Source of the DNA: Roseiterribacter gracilis
Lineage (GTDB): Bacteria > Pseudomonadota > Alphaproteobacteria > BOG-932 > Roseiterribacteraceae
Direction: 5' to 3'
Assembly: GCA_018332375.1 (NCBI GenBank)
Contig: BOPV01000001.1
Span: 682,001-746,000 of the forward strand
Length of the DNA stretch: 64,000 nt
The position numbers and the translations under genes are program-made. Of the stretch, positions 17,829 through 25,798 are shown in pieces (within the stretch, counting starts at the first letter, position 1; every line of letters begins with the position of its first letter). The notes under the pieces were generated by a model. It was not told where the DNA came from. It saw only the letters and a program-made list of their open reading frames with translations, and did no database searches.

Positions 17829-19013
17829 TCAGCCTTTGGTCGGCGTCGCGGCGGGGGCCTCGGCTTTGTCCATGTTCACTGCAGTCGGCGCGACCACCGC
17901 GCCCGGACGGACGCGCTGCATGCCGTTGACGACGACGCGTTCACCCGGCTTCAAGCCGTCGCTCACCAGGCGCAGGCCGCCGACATTGGCGCCCAGCGTC
18001 ACTTCGCGATACGTGGCCTTGTTGTCGTCGCCGACCACCAGAACGAACTTCTTGTTCTGGTCGGTGCCGATGGCGCGTTCGCTGACCAGCAAAGCCGGTT
18101 CCGCTTTCGGCTGACCCAGCTTTAACCGCGCAAACTGGCCTGCGATCAGGCGACCGTCCTCGTTGTTGAAGATGGCGCGCACGCGCACCGTGCCGCTGCG
18201 CACATTCACCTGGTTGTCGAGCAGCTGCAGCTTGCCTTCGATTTCGCCGGCCTGCGCCGTCTGCATCAACACGGGAATTTGGCTGATGTCGGCGCCCGCC
18301 GGCAGCGACTTCAAGGTGCGAAGCACCAGCTGTTCGTCGGCATCGAACGACGCGTAGATCGGGTTCACCGATACGAGCGTGGTCAGCACCGGCGCACCCG
18401 GGCCCGCGGCAATCAGATTGCCGGTGGTGATTTCCAGTTTGCCGACTTTGCCCGCAACCGGTGCGCGCACTTGCGTCCAGTCGAGATTGAGCTTGGCGGT
18501 CTGCAGCTGCGCCTGGGCCGCACGCACATTCGCTTCGGCTTCGTGATACGCGTTGGCGCGCTGATCGACCGTGCTTTGCGAGATCGCGGTGTTGGGAAGC
18601 TGGACTGCACGTTCATGTTCGCGCTTGGTCAGTACGACGCGTGCTTGTGCCGCTGACAGTTGCGCTTCGGCACGCGCGACCTCGGCCTGGTAGGGTGCCG
18701 GATCGATCGTGATCAGCAGGTCGCCGGCTTTGACCAGCGAGCCTTCGCGGAAATGCACCTTGTCGACCGTGCCCGAGACGCGTGCGCGAATTTCGACGCG
18801 CTCGATCGCTTCGAGACGACCCGAGAATTCTTCGAACGTCGCAACGTCACGCGCTTCGACCGTGGCAACCGACACCGGCGTCGGCGGCGGTGCCGCGGGT
18901 TGGGTCGCGGCGTGCGCGTCAAACCCTTCGCGCGGAATGTGCAGATAGACGGCAAGCGCCAGCGCCGAAACGGTGCCGACAGTCCAGAACAGGCGGGATT
19001 TGGGAAGCTTCAT
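17829..19013 (-). CDS. RND efflux membrane fusion protein
   Basis: This is the periplasmic adaptor (HlyD/AcrA family), 394 residues, linking the RND pump to an outer-membrane channel. An N-terminal membrane anchor or signal (LFWTVGTVSALALAVYL) is followed by the lipoyl-like half motif VEIRARVSGTVDKVHFREG. A coiled-coil hairpin spans roughly residues 110-180 and is rich in Ala/Gln/Glu, and the second lipoyl half is APVAGKVGKLEI. Beta-barrel and membrane-proximal domains end in GLKPGERVVVNGMQRVRPG. It lies 18 bp after the hydrolase-like gene and before the pump. Confidence 0.92.
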   Translation of the reverse strand: MKLPKSRLFWTVGTVSALALAVYLHIPREGFDAHAATQPAAPPPTPVSVATVEARDVATFEEFSGRLEAIERVEIRARVSGTVDKVHFREGSLVKAGDLLITIDPAPYQAEVARAEAQLSAAQARVVLTKREHERAVQLPNTAISQSTVDQRANAYHEAEANVRAAQAQLQTAKLNLDWTQVRAPVAGKVGKLEITTGNLIAAGPGAPVLTTLVSVNPIYASFDADEQLVLRTLKSLPAGADISQIPVLMQTAQAGEIEGKLQLLDNQVNVRSGTVRVRAIFNNEDGRLIAGQFARLKLGQPKAEPALLVSERAIGTDQNKKFVLVVGDDNKATYREVTLGANVGGLRLVSDGLKPGERVVVNGMQRVRPGAVVAPTAVNMDKAEAPAATPTKG

Positions 19014-19031
19014 CGTCGTAACTCTCGGGCG

Positions 19032-20051
19032 TTAGGCAGTGGCGAGACGGCCGGCGGCGGCACGTCCCTGAAATTCGGCAAAGAAAACGGCGAACCGGTC
19101 GGCAAGCGTGGTGCGCCAAATCGGTTCGAGCGACCCAGTTGTTGCGTCGCCACCGTCAATCGTGGCTGGACGCAACGGCAGGCCGGCCGGCGCATCGGGT
19201 TTGGCGATGTCGGCGAACGCAGCCGGCGGAGTCAGCAGCGCGCAGGGAAAATTGGTTGGGCCCGCGAAGGTGTGATGCTGCACGGCGACGCCGGCGGCTT
19301 CGAGACGCGCGGCATAATCGATGCTTTCGTCGCGCATCGGATCGTCGGTGGCGGTCAGCACCAGCGCCGGCGGCAAACCGACCAGACGCGATGCATTGAC
19401 CAGCGATGCGTAGGGATGGGCCGCGCTTTCAGCGGTGTCGCAATAGGCTTTCCAGCCATCGGCCCAGCGGCAACCGACCGGACCGCACGCAGCGTCGCGT
19501 GCCGAACGGGTTGCGACGCGCGGATCGAGCATCGGCGACAGCAGGATCTGGCCCGCAAGCGGCGGTCCACCGTAATCGCGTGCCTTCATCGCAACGGCAG
19601 CAGCGAGATTGCCGCCGGATTCTTCACCGGCAACGAACAGGCGCGTGCCGCGACCGGCCAGTGCGACGCGTTTTTCGAACAGATATTTGAGCGCGGTCTG
19701 CGACGCATGCAGCGCGGCCGGAAACGGATGCGCGGGCGCCAGCGGATAGGCGAGTGCGGCGACGACAGCACCAGCCTGCACCAACGCCGAGGCGACGGTC
19801 AGGCCGTTATCGAGATTGCCGAAGGTGAACGACCCGCCATGTAGATGCAGCACCAGCGGCGCACCGCGCGGCGTCGTCGGTGCGCGGTAGACGCGCAGCG
19901 GCAGCCGCAGGTCTTCGCACTTCCAGCCCTGCTTTTCGAAGCCGGGAACGTCGAGCATCTCTTCGGTCCAGGACAGGCCGCCCACGAGCGCAGGCGCAGG
20001 TCCGCCGGTGGCGGTCTTGCTGGCTTTGGTGAGGGTGGACGGCTTGGACAT
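19032..20051 (-). CDS. Hormone-sensitive-lipase-like alpha/beta hydrolase fold, catalytic Ser and His substituted
   Basis: This 339-residue protein has the HSL/esterase layout: the oxyanion HGG at residues 71-73 and an AGEESGGNLAAA segment at 141-152. Compared with the usual AGDSAGGNLAAA, the nucleophile position (144) is Glu and a Ser appears one residue later. The usual HGF/HAF histidine near the C-terminus is replaced in AGPTNFP (Asn267). The acid region LTATDDPMRDES is kept. It may therefore be inactive as an esterase or act as a binding protein. It is the first gene of the efflux operon, 18 bp before the fusion protein, so a role linked to the exported compound is plausible. Confidence 0.8.
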   Translation of the reverse strand: MSKPSTLTKASKTATGGPAPALVGGLSWTEEMLDVPGFEKQGWKCEDLRLPLRVYRAPTTPRGAPLVLHLHGGSFTFGNLDNGLTVASALVQAGAVVAALAYPLAPAHPFPAALHASQTALKYLFEKRVALAGRGTRLFVAGEESGGNLAAAVAMKARDYGGPPLAGQILLSPMLDPRVATRSARDAACGPVGCRWADGWKAYCDTAESAAHPYASLVNASRLVGLPPALVLTATDDPMRDESIDYAARLEAAGVAVQHHTFAGPTNFPCALLTPPAAFADIAKPDAPAGLPLRPATIDGGDATTGSLEPIWRTTLADRFAVFFAEFQGRAAAGRLATA

Positions 20052-20076
20052 GGGATCCGGCGAGGGACAGATGTGG

Positions 20077-20092
20077 CGGAGACGAATCTCCG
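20077..20092. promoter_or_regulatory. Palindrome CGGAGA-N4-TCTCCG between LysR and efflux operon
   Basis: An exact 6-4-6 inverted repeat lies 25 bp upstream of the hydrolase-like start. It may be an operator or a 5' leader hairpin of the efflux mRNA. Confidence 0.35.
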
Positions 20093-20101
20093 TTGCGGTG
20101 C

Positions 20102-20125
20102 GGCAGAAGCTGGATTACTTCTGCC
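20102..20125. promoter_or_regulatory. 8-8-8 palindrome, candidate LysR binding site
   Basis: GGCAGAAG, eight bases, CTTCTGCC: an exact dyad centred midway in the 143-bp space between the divergent LysR gene and the efflux operon. Its position fits the recognition site of the neighbouring LysR protein. Confidence 0.5.
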
Positions 20126-20194
20126 TACGGAATAAGTCCTGTTCTCGGAGCTTCTTTATTTCCGCTCCGCTAACAATCAGGGGTTAACTGGAGC

Positions 20195-21112
20195 ATGGAC
20201 CAGCTCTCCGCGATGCGAGCCTTTGTGCGGGTGGTCGAGACCGGCAGCTTCACCAAAGCCGCGGAATCCCTGCGTGTGCCCAAACCCAGCCTGACCAAGC
20301 TGGTGCAGCAGCTCGAAGGCCATGTCGGCGCCAAGCTGCTCAACCGCACCACACGGCGGGTGGGCGTCAGTACCGACGGCGCGATCTATTACGAGCGCGC
20401 GACGCGTCTGCTGGGCGACATCGACGAGCTGGATGGCAGCATGACGAGCAGCCAGACGGCACCGAAGGGTCGTCTACGGGTCGACATGTCGACACCGATC
20501 GCGACGCATCTTCTGATTCCGGTGCTGTGCGACTTTCACAAACGCTATCCCGACATCCAGCTTGAAATCACGGTGACTGATCGCGCCATCGATCTCATTG
20601 GCGAAAATGTCGATTGCGTCATTCGTGGCGGCGAGTTGTCGGATCAGAGTCTGATCGCGCGTCGCATTGGCGATCTGCAGTTCACCGTCTGCGCCGCGCC
20701 GTCTTACATCGAAAAGCATGGCATGCCGACGCATCCGAGCGATCTCGACAAGGATCACTACACGGTCGCGTATCTCTTGGCGCGCACCGGCCGCCCGTAT
20801 CCGTGGGAGTTCGTGAAAGGCGACGAACGCGTCGAAGTGCAGGGCCGGTACTTTGTCGCGGTCAACGACTCGCAGGTCTATGTCACGGCGGCGTTGCACG
20901 GGCAGGGCGTGATCCAGGCCGCCAGTTTCATGGTGCAAGAGCATCTGAAAAGCGGCGCGCTTGTGCCGGTCTTGACCGATTGGCACGTCGAAAACTTGCC
21001 GATGCACATCGTCTATCCGCCGAACCGCTATCTCTCGAACCGCTTGCGCGTATTCGTCGATTGGGTGGCGGAGACATTCAGCAAGAACGAGTGGGTGCGA
21101 AGGGCAAGCTAG
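20195..21112 (+). CDS. LysR-family transcriptional regulator
   Basis: This 305-residue regulator has an N-terminal winged HTH (MRAFVRVVETGSFTKAAESL, then PKPSLTKLVQQLE) and a LysR substrate-binding domain from about residue 90 with LIGENVDCVIRGG. The ATG has GGAG five bases upstream. It is divergent from the hydrolase/MFP/RND operon and most likely controls it. A 50-residue segment resembling its C-terminus reappears as a broken fragment about 1 kb downstream. The inducer is unknown. Confidence 0.9.
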   Translation: MDQLSAMRAFVRVVETGSFTKAAESLRVPKPSLTKLVQQLEGHVGAKLLNRTTRRVGVSTDGAIYYERATRLLGDIDELDGSMTSSQTAPKGRLRVDMSTPIATHLLIPVLCDFHKRYPDIQLEITVTDRAIDLIGENVDCVIRGGELSDQSLIARRIGDLQFTVCAAPSYIEKHGMPTHPSDLDKDHYTVAYLLARTGRPYPWEFVKGDERVEVQGRYFVAVNDSQVYVTAALHGQGVIQAASFMVQEHLKSGALVPVLTDWHVENLPMHIVYPPNRYLSNRLRVFVDWVAETFSKNEWVRRAS

Positions 21113-21230
21113 ACACGCGCAGCGCGGCTCCGGGTTTGGCCCGGGCATCCACGCGACTGGTGACGAACGCGCAGCACAGACGTTTCTGGGCCGACCTCGT
21201 CATGGCGGAGCAGAGCGTCCAGACGCCGAA

Positions 21231-22019
21231 CTATTGCCCCGGCGGCGGACCGGGTGGGCGGCCGAATGCGAGCGGCGCGACGTCGGCGCCCTTCGAGCCC
21301 GCGGCAACGACTTGGTACAGTGCCTTGCCGATCGGGCTGTAGGTGACGGCCTCGGTCACGGCCAGCACCGCGAAGGTGACGGCGAGGCCGTATAACCAGG
21401 CGGGATGCACGTGCCCGCTGCGTCGCAGATCCATGACCACGCCCGCCAGGGGAAAGAGCAGGCACACCGCGAACGTTGCTTCCCACGCAAACGGAGTCAG
21501 CAGCGGCAACGGCAACAGCCTTCCGACCGCCGGCGCAACCATCATCGCCATGCCGCAGAAATGCAGCCGCCGGTGCCAGTCGGTTCGCCGCCGCAGCGCA
21601 ATCGCTGCGTAGGTGAGGCCGGCGAACGCGAACAAGGACAGCGGATTGAACACCAGGAAATGCAGCGGGCGGAAAAAGAACGGCACGTGCACGACGCGAA
21701 TGTCGAACACCGTGATGGCGCAACCCAACACCAGCATCACAACCACCCAACCGGCGGCGAACCAGCCCAGCCGGCGATGCAGCGCGATGTTGCCACGCGT
21801 CACCAGAATGTTCTGCGCCAGATAGATCGCGACCCAAGCCATGAAGGCGACGGCGTGGGCGTGGACGAGCAGCGGCGCGCCGAAGCCCGACCTCCCCATC
21901 GCCAGGTTCAGGGTGAAGCCGGCCACGATCGTGACCGCCATCACGATGGCGCCGGCAAGGAAAAAGCCGCGGTCGTCGCGCGGCGAAACTGAGCGTCGTC
22001 GTTCAGCGATGGCGGTCAC
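21231..22019 (-). CDS. Multi-pass membrane protein, cytochrome-b561/DUF2306-like
   Basis: This 262-residue inner-membrane protein has about seven hydrophobic helices. Histidines within or beside helices (LLVHAHAVAFMAW, HRRLGWFAAGW, FRPLHFLVF, DWHRRLHFCGMAMM) suggest haem or metal binding, as in b561-like and DUF2306-like proteins. It starts with GTG behind a strong AGGAGG and ends in a Pro-rich GRPPGPPPGQ. It sits between the LysR gene (convergent, 118 bp) and a LysR remnant. I am sure of the membrane topology type but not of the family. Confidence 0.7.
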   Translation of the reverse strand: MTAIAERRRSVSPRDDRGFFLAGAIVMAVTIVAGFTLNLAMGRSGFGAPLLVHAHAVAFMAWVAIYLAQNILVTRGNIALHRRLGWFAAGWVVVMLVLGCAITVFDIRVVHVPFFFRPLHFLVFNPLSLFAFAGLTYAAIALRRRTDWHRRLHFCGMAMMVAPAVGRLLPLPLLTPFAWEATFAVCLLFPLAGVVMDLRRSGHVHPAWLYGLAVTFAVLAVTEAVTYSPIGKALYQVVAAGSKGADVAPLAFGRPPGPPPGQ

Positions 22020-22113
22020 GGCAATCCCTCCTCCTGCGCGGCAACGTCACGGCCGGGTGTACCAGCGGGCTGTCGCTCGATCCAGTCGTCAACCGGCCAG
22101 CTCCAGCGCGCAA

Positions 22114-22262
22114 TTTTTCTTGCCGCTTCTGCAGGCTTGGCGTGTTGATCGACTGCCGCTGCACATCGCCTGGCCGCCCAATCGCTATCTGTCGAATAGA
22201 CTGCGCGTCTTTGGCCGGCGGAAACGCTTGGCAAGAACGAGTGGGTGAATCGGGCGGCGTAG
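22114..22262 (+). pseudogene. Remnant of a LysR-family regulator, C-terminal end
   Basis: Translation gives a stretch containing LPLHIAWPPNRYLSNRLRVF, which aligns with LPMHIVYPPNRYLSNRLRVF near the C-terminus of the intact LysR at 20195-21112. After a frame change it continues as KNEWVNRAA and a stop at 22260-22262, matching KNEWVRRAS of the intact gene. No start or DNA-binding domain precedes it. Upstream is the start region of the opposing membrane-protein gene. It is the decayed tail of a second LysR gene, possibly left by a duplication or by insertion of the intervening gene. Confidence 0.75.
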
Positions 22263-22328
22263 ACGCTTGCTGCGCTTCAGGCCGGCGCATATCAATCCAG
22301 CTGCAATCGATTGTCGGGGAGCTGCCGC

Positions 22329-23099
22329 GTGACCAAGACCCCAGCCGAAATTGAGCTGCTGGCCGAGTCGGGGCGTTTGCTTGCGTCGGTATTCGCCTAT
22401 CTCGACGCGCAGCCGCTCGCGGGATTGAGCACGATGCAGGTCAACGACCTGGTCGAAACCTTCATCGTCGATCAGCTCGGCGCGCGGCCGGCCAGCAAAG
22501 GGCAGTATGGCTATGGCTTCGTGCTGAACAGTTCGAAGAACGAGGTCGTCTGCCACGGCGTGCCGTCGAACGATGACATTCTGCGCGACGGCGACATCGT
22601 CAATTTCGACATCACGCTCGAAAAGCACGGCTACATCGCGGATTCCAGCAAGACGTTCTGCATTGGGACCGTAACGCCCACGGCAAAGCGGCTGGTGCGC
22701 ACCACCTACGAGGCGATGTGGAACGGCATTCGCGCGGTGCGTCCCGGTGCCAGGCTTGGCGACATCGGCTTCGCGATCGAGCGGCATGCCAAGCGCAACG
22801 GCTATTCGGTCGTGCATGAATATTGCGGCCATGGAATCGGGCGCGAGATGCACGAAGCGCCGCAAGTACCGCATTACGGCAAGCCGGGCACTGGCCTCAC
22901 TTTGCAAACGGGCATGGTCTTCACGATCGAGCCAATGCTGAACCAGGGACGCAGAACGGTACGAACCGAAGATGATGGATGGACCGTCGTCACAGTGGAC
23001 AAGAAACTCTCGGCGCAGTTCGAACATACGGTTGCGGTCACGCACGACGGCGTGCGCGTCTTGACCTTGCGTCCGGACGAAGTGCGGTTGGCGGCATGA
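22329..23099 (+). CDS. map: Methionine aminopeptidase, type I
   Basis: It removes the N-terminal Met from nascent proteins. The protein is 256 residues with the pita-bread fold. Metal ligands appear in order: Asp in VNFDITLE, Asp in IADSSKTF, His in GHGIGREMHEAP, Glu in FTIEPML and Glu in QFEHTVAV. A substrate-contact His lies in EVVCHGVPS. The GTG at 22329 has GGGGAG seven bases upstream. The stop overlaps the next gene as ATGA. It may be a second copy, since the housekeeping map usually sits elsewhere. Confidence 0.9.
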   Translation: MTKTPAEIELLAESGRLLASVFAYLDAQPLAGLSTMQVNDLVETFIVDQLGARPASKGQYGYGFVLNSSKNEVVCHGVPSNDDILRDGDIVNFDITLEKHGYIADSSKTFCIGTVTPTAKRLVRTTYEAMWNGIRAVRPGARLGDIGFAIERHAKRNGYSVVHEYCGHGIGREMHEAPQVPHYGKPGTGLTLQTGMVFTIEPMLNQGRRTVRTEDDGWTVVTVDKKLSAQFEHTVAVTHDGVRVLTLRPDEVRLAA

Positions 23100-23695
23100 A
23101 GCGGTTGATCGCAATCGCAATCGCGGCTGTCGCGCTATCGATCAGCGCGCATGCCGCAACCCAAGACCAACTCGCCGAACGTTCCTTGGGCGACGCGAAG
23201 GCGCCGGTCACGGTCGTCGAATATGCGTCGATGACTTGTCCCGCCTGCGCGCTGTTCGAGCGCGAAGGTCTACCACGTCTCAAGGCCGACTATATCGACA
23301 GCGGCAAAGTGCGGCTGGTCTATCGCGACTATCCGCTCGACCAGATTGCGGTGAAGACGTCGGTCGCGCTGCGCTGCCTGCCGCCGGCGCAGTTCTTTCC
23401 ACTCAAGGCGCATCTCTTCCGCACGCAAGAATCCTGGGCCTTCTCGAAAGACCCGATCGCGGCGTTGCGCCAGCAGACCAAACTCGCCGGCCTGTCGGAT
23501 GCGCAGCTCGACGCGTGCCTGGTCGACAAACAACTCGAGGATTCGATCCTCAATTCGCGCCTGCAAGCCGAGACCTACAAGTTCAGCGGCATCCCAGCCT
23601 TTATCGTCAATGACGGTGTCCCCATCTCGGGCGCCGACTACGACAAGTTGAAGGCTGCGATCGACAAGTTGCTGGCGCAGCGCGCCGGCAAATAA
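23096..23695 (+). CDS. Periplasmic DsbA-family thioredoxin-like protein
   Basis: This is an exported thiol:disulfide oxidoreductase of 199 residues. The signal peptide ends in ISAHA (about residue 20). The active site is CPAC (Cys48, Cys51) in YASMTCPACALFE, followed by an inserted helical domain and the cis-Pro region FSGIPAFIV. This layout fits the DsbA/Thioredoxin_4 group common in alphaproteobacteria. The start ATG overlaps the map stop. It is followed by a secreted NTF2-like protein 21 bp away, so all four genes from map to the MDR reductase are probably cotranscribed. Confidence 0.85.
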   Translation: MKRLIAIAIAAVALSISAHAATQDQLAERSLGDAKAPVTVVEYASMTCPACALFEREGLPRLKADYIDSGKVRLVYRDYPLDQIAVKTSVALRCLPPAQFFPLKAHLFRTQESWAFSKDPIAALRQQTKLAGLSDAQLDACLVDKQLEDSILNSRLQAETYKFSGIPAFIVNDGVPISGADYDKLKAAIDKLLAQRAGK

Positions 23696-23716
23696 GCGGC
23701 GCAAAGGAGTTCGAAC

Positions 23717-24175
23717 GTGAAGAAGCTGGCTTCTCTTGCTGCGCTGTTCGTTTTCCTCGCCGGATCCGCTGCGTTTGCGCAGTCGGCATCGATGCCGTCC
23801 TTGGCCGGCGACTTGCTCGCCCTCGAAAAGCTCAACGCCACTTGGCTCAACGCCTACACGACGCGAGACGTTGCTGCGGTCGATAGCGTGCTCGCCGATG
23901 AGTTCGAAGCGATCTATCCCGGCGAGCAGGTCCGCAAGAAGGCGGACATCCTCAAGGGGATGACCAATCCGGCGAACAGCATCACCAGCATCCGCTGGGA
24001 CAATCTCAAAATCCTGGTGTTCGGCGACGTTGCATTGGTACGCGGGATCACGCATGTGGCCGGCACCAACCCGCAAGGGCCCTTCACCAGCGCCAACGAC
24101 TATGCCGATGTTTACGTCAAGCGCGCGGGCACCTGGCGCGCAGTGTCGGCGCATGTCGTGCGCGTCCAAGAATGA
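23717..24175 (+). CDS. Secreted NTF2-like (SnoaL/DUF4440-type) protein
   Basis: This 152-residue exported protein begins at a GTG with AAGGAG upstream. Its signal peptide ends at AAFAQ. The mature part has the cone-shaped NTF2-like pattern: LEKLNATWLNAYTTRDVAAVDSVLADEF, then GDVALVRGITHV and KRAGTWRAVSAHVVR. Such proteins act as small-molecule binding or enzyme scaffolds, and this one has no assigned substrate. The stop overlaps the next start (ATGA). Confidence 0.78.
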   Translation: MKKLASLAALFVFLAGSAAFAQSASMPSLAGDLLALEKLNATWLNAYTTRDVAAVDSVLADEFEAIYPGEQVRKKADILKGMTNPANSITSIRWDNLKILVFGDVALVRGITHVAGTNPQGPFTSANDYADVYVKRAGTWRAVSAHVVRVQE

Positions 24176-25152
24176 AAGCATTGCTGCTCGACCAGGCGAA
24201 CGCGCCGTTTCGTCTGACCGAGATCCCGATGCCGGTTGCGGGTGCGGGCGAGGTGCTGGTGCGCATCCATGCCAGCGGCCTCAATCCGCTCGACACCAAG
24301 ATCCGCGCTGGTGCCGCCGCGCATGCAAAGCATCCATTGCCCGCCGTGCTCGGCATGGATCTCGCGGGTGTGGTCGAGCAGGTCGGCGCGGGCGTCACCG
24401 CGTTTCGCGCCGGTGACGAAGTCTACGGCATGGTTGGTGGCGTCGGCGGCGTGCAGGGGACCTTGGCGGAATACGCCGCGGTCGATGCGCGCTTGCTGGC
24501 GCACAAGCCCAAGAACCTCTCGATGCGCGAAGCGGCCGCTTTGCCACTGGTTGTGATCACGGCCTGGGAAGGGCTGGTCGATCGCGCCAACCTGCAGGAA
24601 GGGCAGACCGTGCTGGTGCAGGGCGGCGCCGGCGGCGTTGGTCATGTCGCAGTGCAGATCGCGCATGCATTCGGTGCCGACGTGTACGCAACCGATCGCG
24701 GCGCCAACATCGCCTATATCGACACGCTGGGCGCGATGCCGATCGATGTGTCGAAGCACGATGTCGACGCCTATGTCGCGCAGCACACGGATGGCCGCGG
24801 ATTCGATCTGGTCTATGACACGGTGGGCGGCGCGGTGTTAGATGCGTCGTTTCAAGCGGTGAAACGGTTCGGCCATGTCGTCAGCGCGCTGGGCTGGGGC
24901 ACGCATGCGTTGGCGCCGCTATCGTTCAAGAACGGCACCTATTCCGGCATCTTCACCTTGATCCCGCTTTTGACCGGCGAGGGGCGCGAGCATCACGGCG
25001 CCATTCTCGCCGAAGCGGCGCAGCTCGCCGAAGACGGCAAGCTGCGACCGCGGCTCGATCCGCGTGTGTTCGACCTGCACACGGTGGCGAACGCGTATGA
25101 CGCGATCGCCGATCGTACGGCAAACGGAAAGCTGGTCGTATCGATCGCTTGA
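24172..25152 (+). CDS. MDR-family NADPH:quinone reductase-like oxidoreductase
   Basis: This is a medium-chain dehydrogenase/reductase without zinc, 326 residues. The N-terminal GroES-like domain has GLNPLDTKIRAG and LGMDLAGVVEQVG. The nucleotide-binding motif is VQGGAGGVGHVAVQIA, and the C-terminal half ends FDLHTVANAYDAIADRTANGKLV. Cysteine ligands for structural zinc are absent, as expected for the quinone-reductase group. It is translationally coupled to the NTF2-like gene and convergent with DUF1993. Confidence 0.86.
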   Translation: MKALLLDQANAPFRLTEIPMPVAGAGEVLVRIHASGLNPLDTKIRAGAAAHAKHPLPAVLGMDLAGVVEQVGAGVTAFRAGDEVYGMVGGVGGVQGTLAEYAAVDARLLAHKPKNLSMREAAALPLVVITAWEGLVDRANLQEGQTVLVQGGAGGVGHVAVQIAHAFGADVYATDRGANIAYIDTLGAMPIDVSKHDVDAYVAQHTDGRGFDLVYDTVGGAVLDASFQAVKRFGHVVSALGWGTHALAPLSFKNGTYSGIFTLIPLLTGEGREHHGAILAEAAQLAEDGKLRPRLDPRVFDLHTVANAYDAIADRTANGKLVVSIA

Positions 25153-25159
25153 GCGACGC

Positions 25160-25690
25160 TCAGGCGGCTTTCGCGTCGAGGAAGTGCAGCTCGCCGAAAT
25201 AATCCAGCTTGCCGATCTTCAACCCGTTGTGGCGCAGAATGTCGTGCGCCGTGGTCAGGTGGAAAAAGAAGTTCGGCAGCAGCACCTGCAGCAGGTAGGT
25301 GTCGCCGCGCAGCGTACGAACCGCGCCGCCCAAACGCATCTCCACGATCCGCGCGTCGCTGCCATCGAATTGCGACGGCTGCAGGTCTTTCAGCAGCGCG
25401 GCGGTTTTGGCAATGCGTTCTTTCAGTTCGTCGAAGGTCGTCTCGGTGTCCGGAAAGCCCGGCGTCGGCGCGCCGGTCAAGCGCGTGATCGCGCCTTTGG
25501 CATTGTCGCTGGCGCGCTGGATCTGCGCCGACAGCGGCTGCATGTCGGGGTAGAGGCGGGCGGTGAGCAGGACCGCTGGATCGATCTTGTTCTCGGTTGC
25601 GTAGGTGGCGCCTTTGTCGAGATAGCTGGTCAGAACCTCGAACCCACGCAGCAGCGTAGGGACGGTGACCTCGTACATCGAAAGCGACAT
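25160..25690 (-). CDS. DUF1993 family protein
   Basis: This 176-residue soluble protein matches the DUF1993 pattern across its length: SMYEVTVPTLLRGFEVL at the start, RLYPDMQPLSAQIQRASDNAKGA in the middle and LPNFFFHLTTAHDILRHNG near the end. The family resembles DinB-like four-helix bundles with possible metal-binding His. Its function is unknown. AAGGA lies before the ATG. It is a single-gene unit between the MDR reductase and Ku. The 108 bp before Ku's stop hold nothing I can identify. Confidence 0.82.
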   Translation of the reverse strand: MSLSMYEVTVPTLLRGFEVLTSYLDKGATYATENKIDPAVLLTARLYPDMQPLSAQIQRASDNAKGAITRLTGAPTPGFPDTETTFDELKERIAKTAALLKDLQPSQFDGSDARIVEMRLGGAVRTLRGDTYLLQVLLPNFFFHLTTAHDILRHNGLKIGKLDYFGELHFLDAKAA

Positions 25691-25798
25691 TGTTTGTCCT
25701 TGGTTGGAAGAGCCCGCGCGGGCGGTCCTGTTGCGCGTGCAGCGAAATGTCTCGCCGCAACGCGCCCAGGAGACGCGCGAATGGAAAAAGACTGTTTC

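Noticed and set aside
21130..21144. CCGGG-TTTGG-CCCGG hairpin after the LysR gene as a terminator
   Set aside because: It has only a five-base stem with no U-run. Such short GC dyads are frequent in this base composition.
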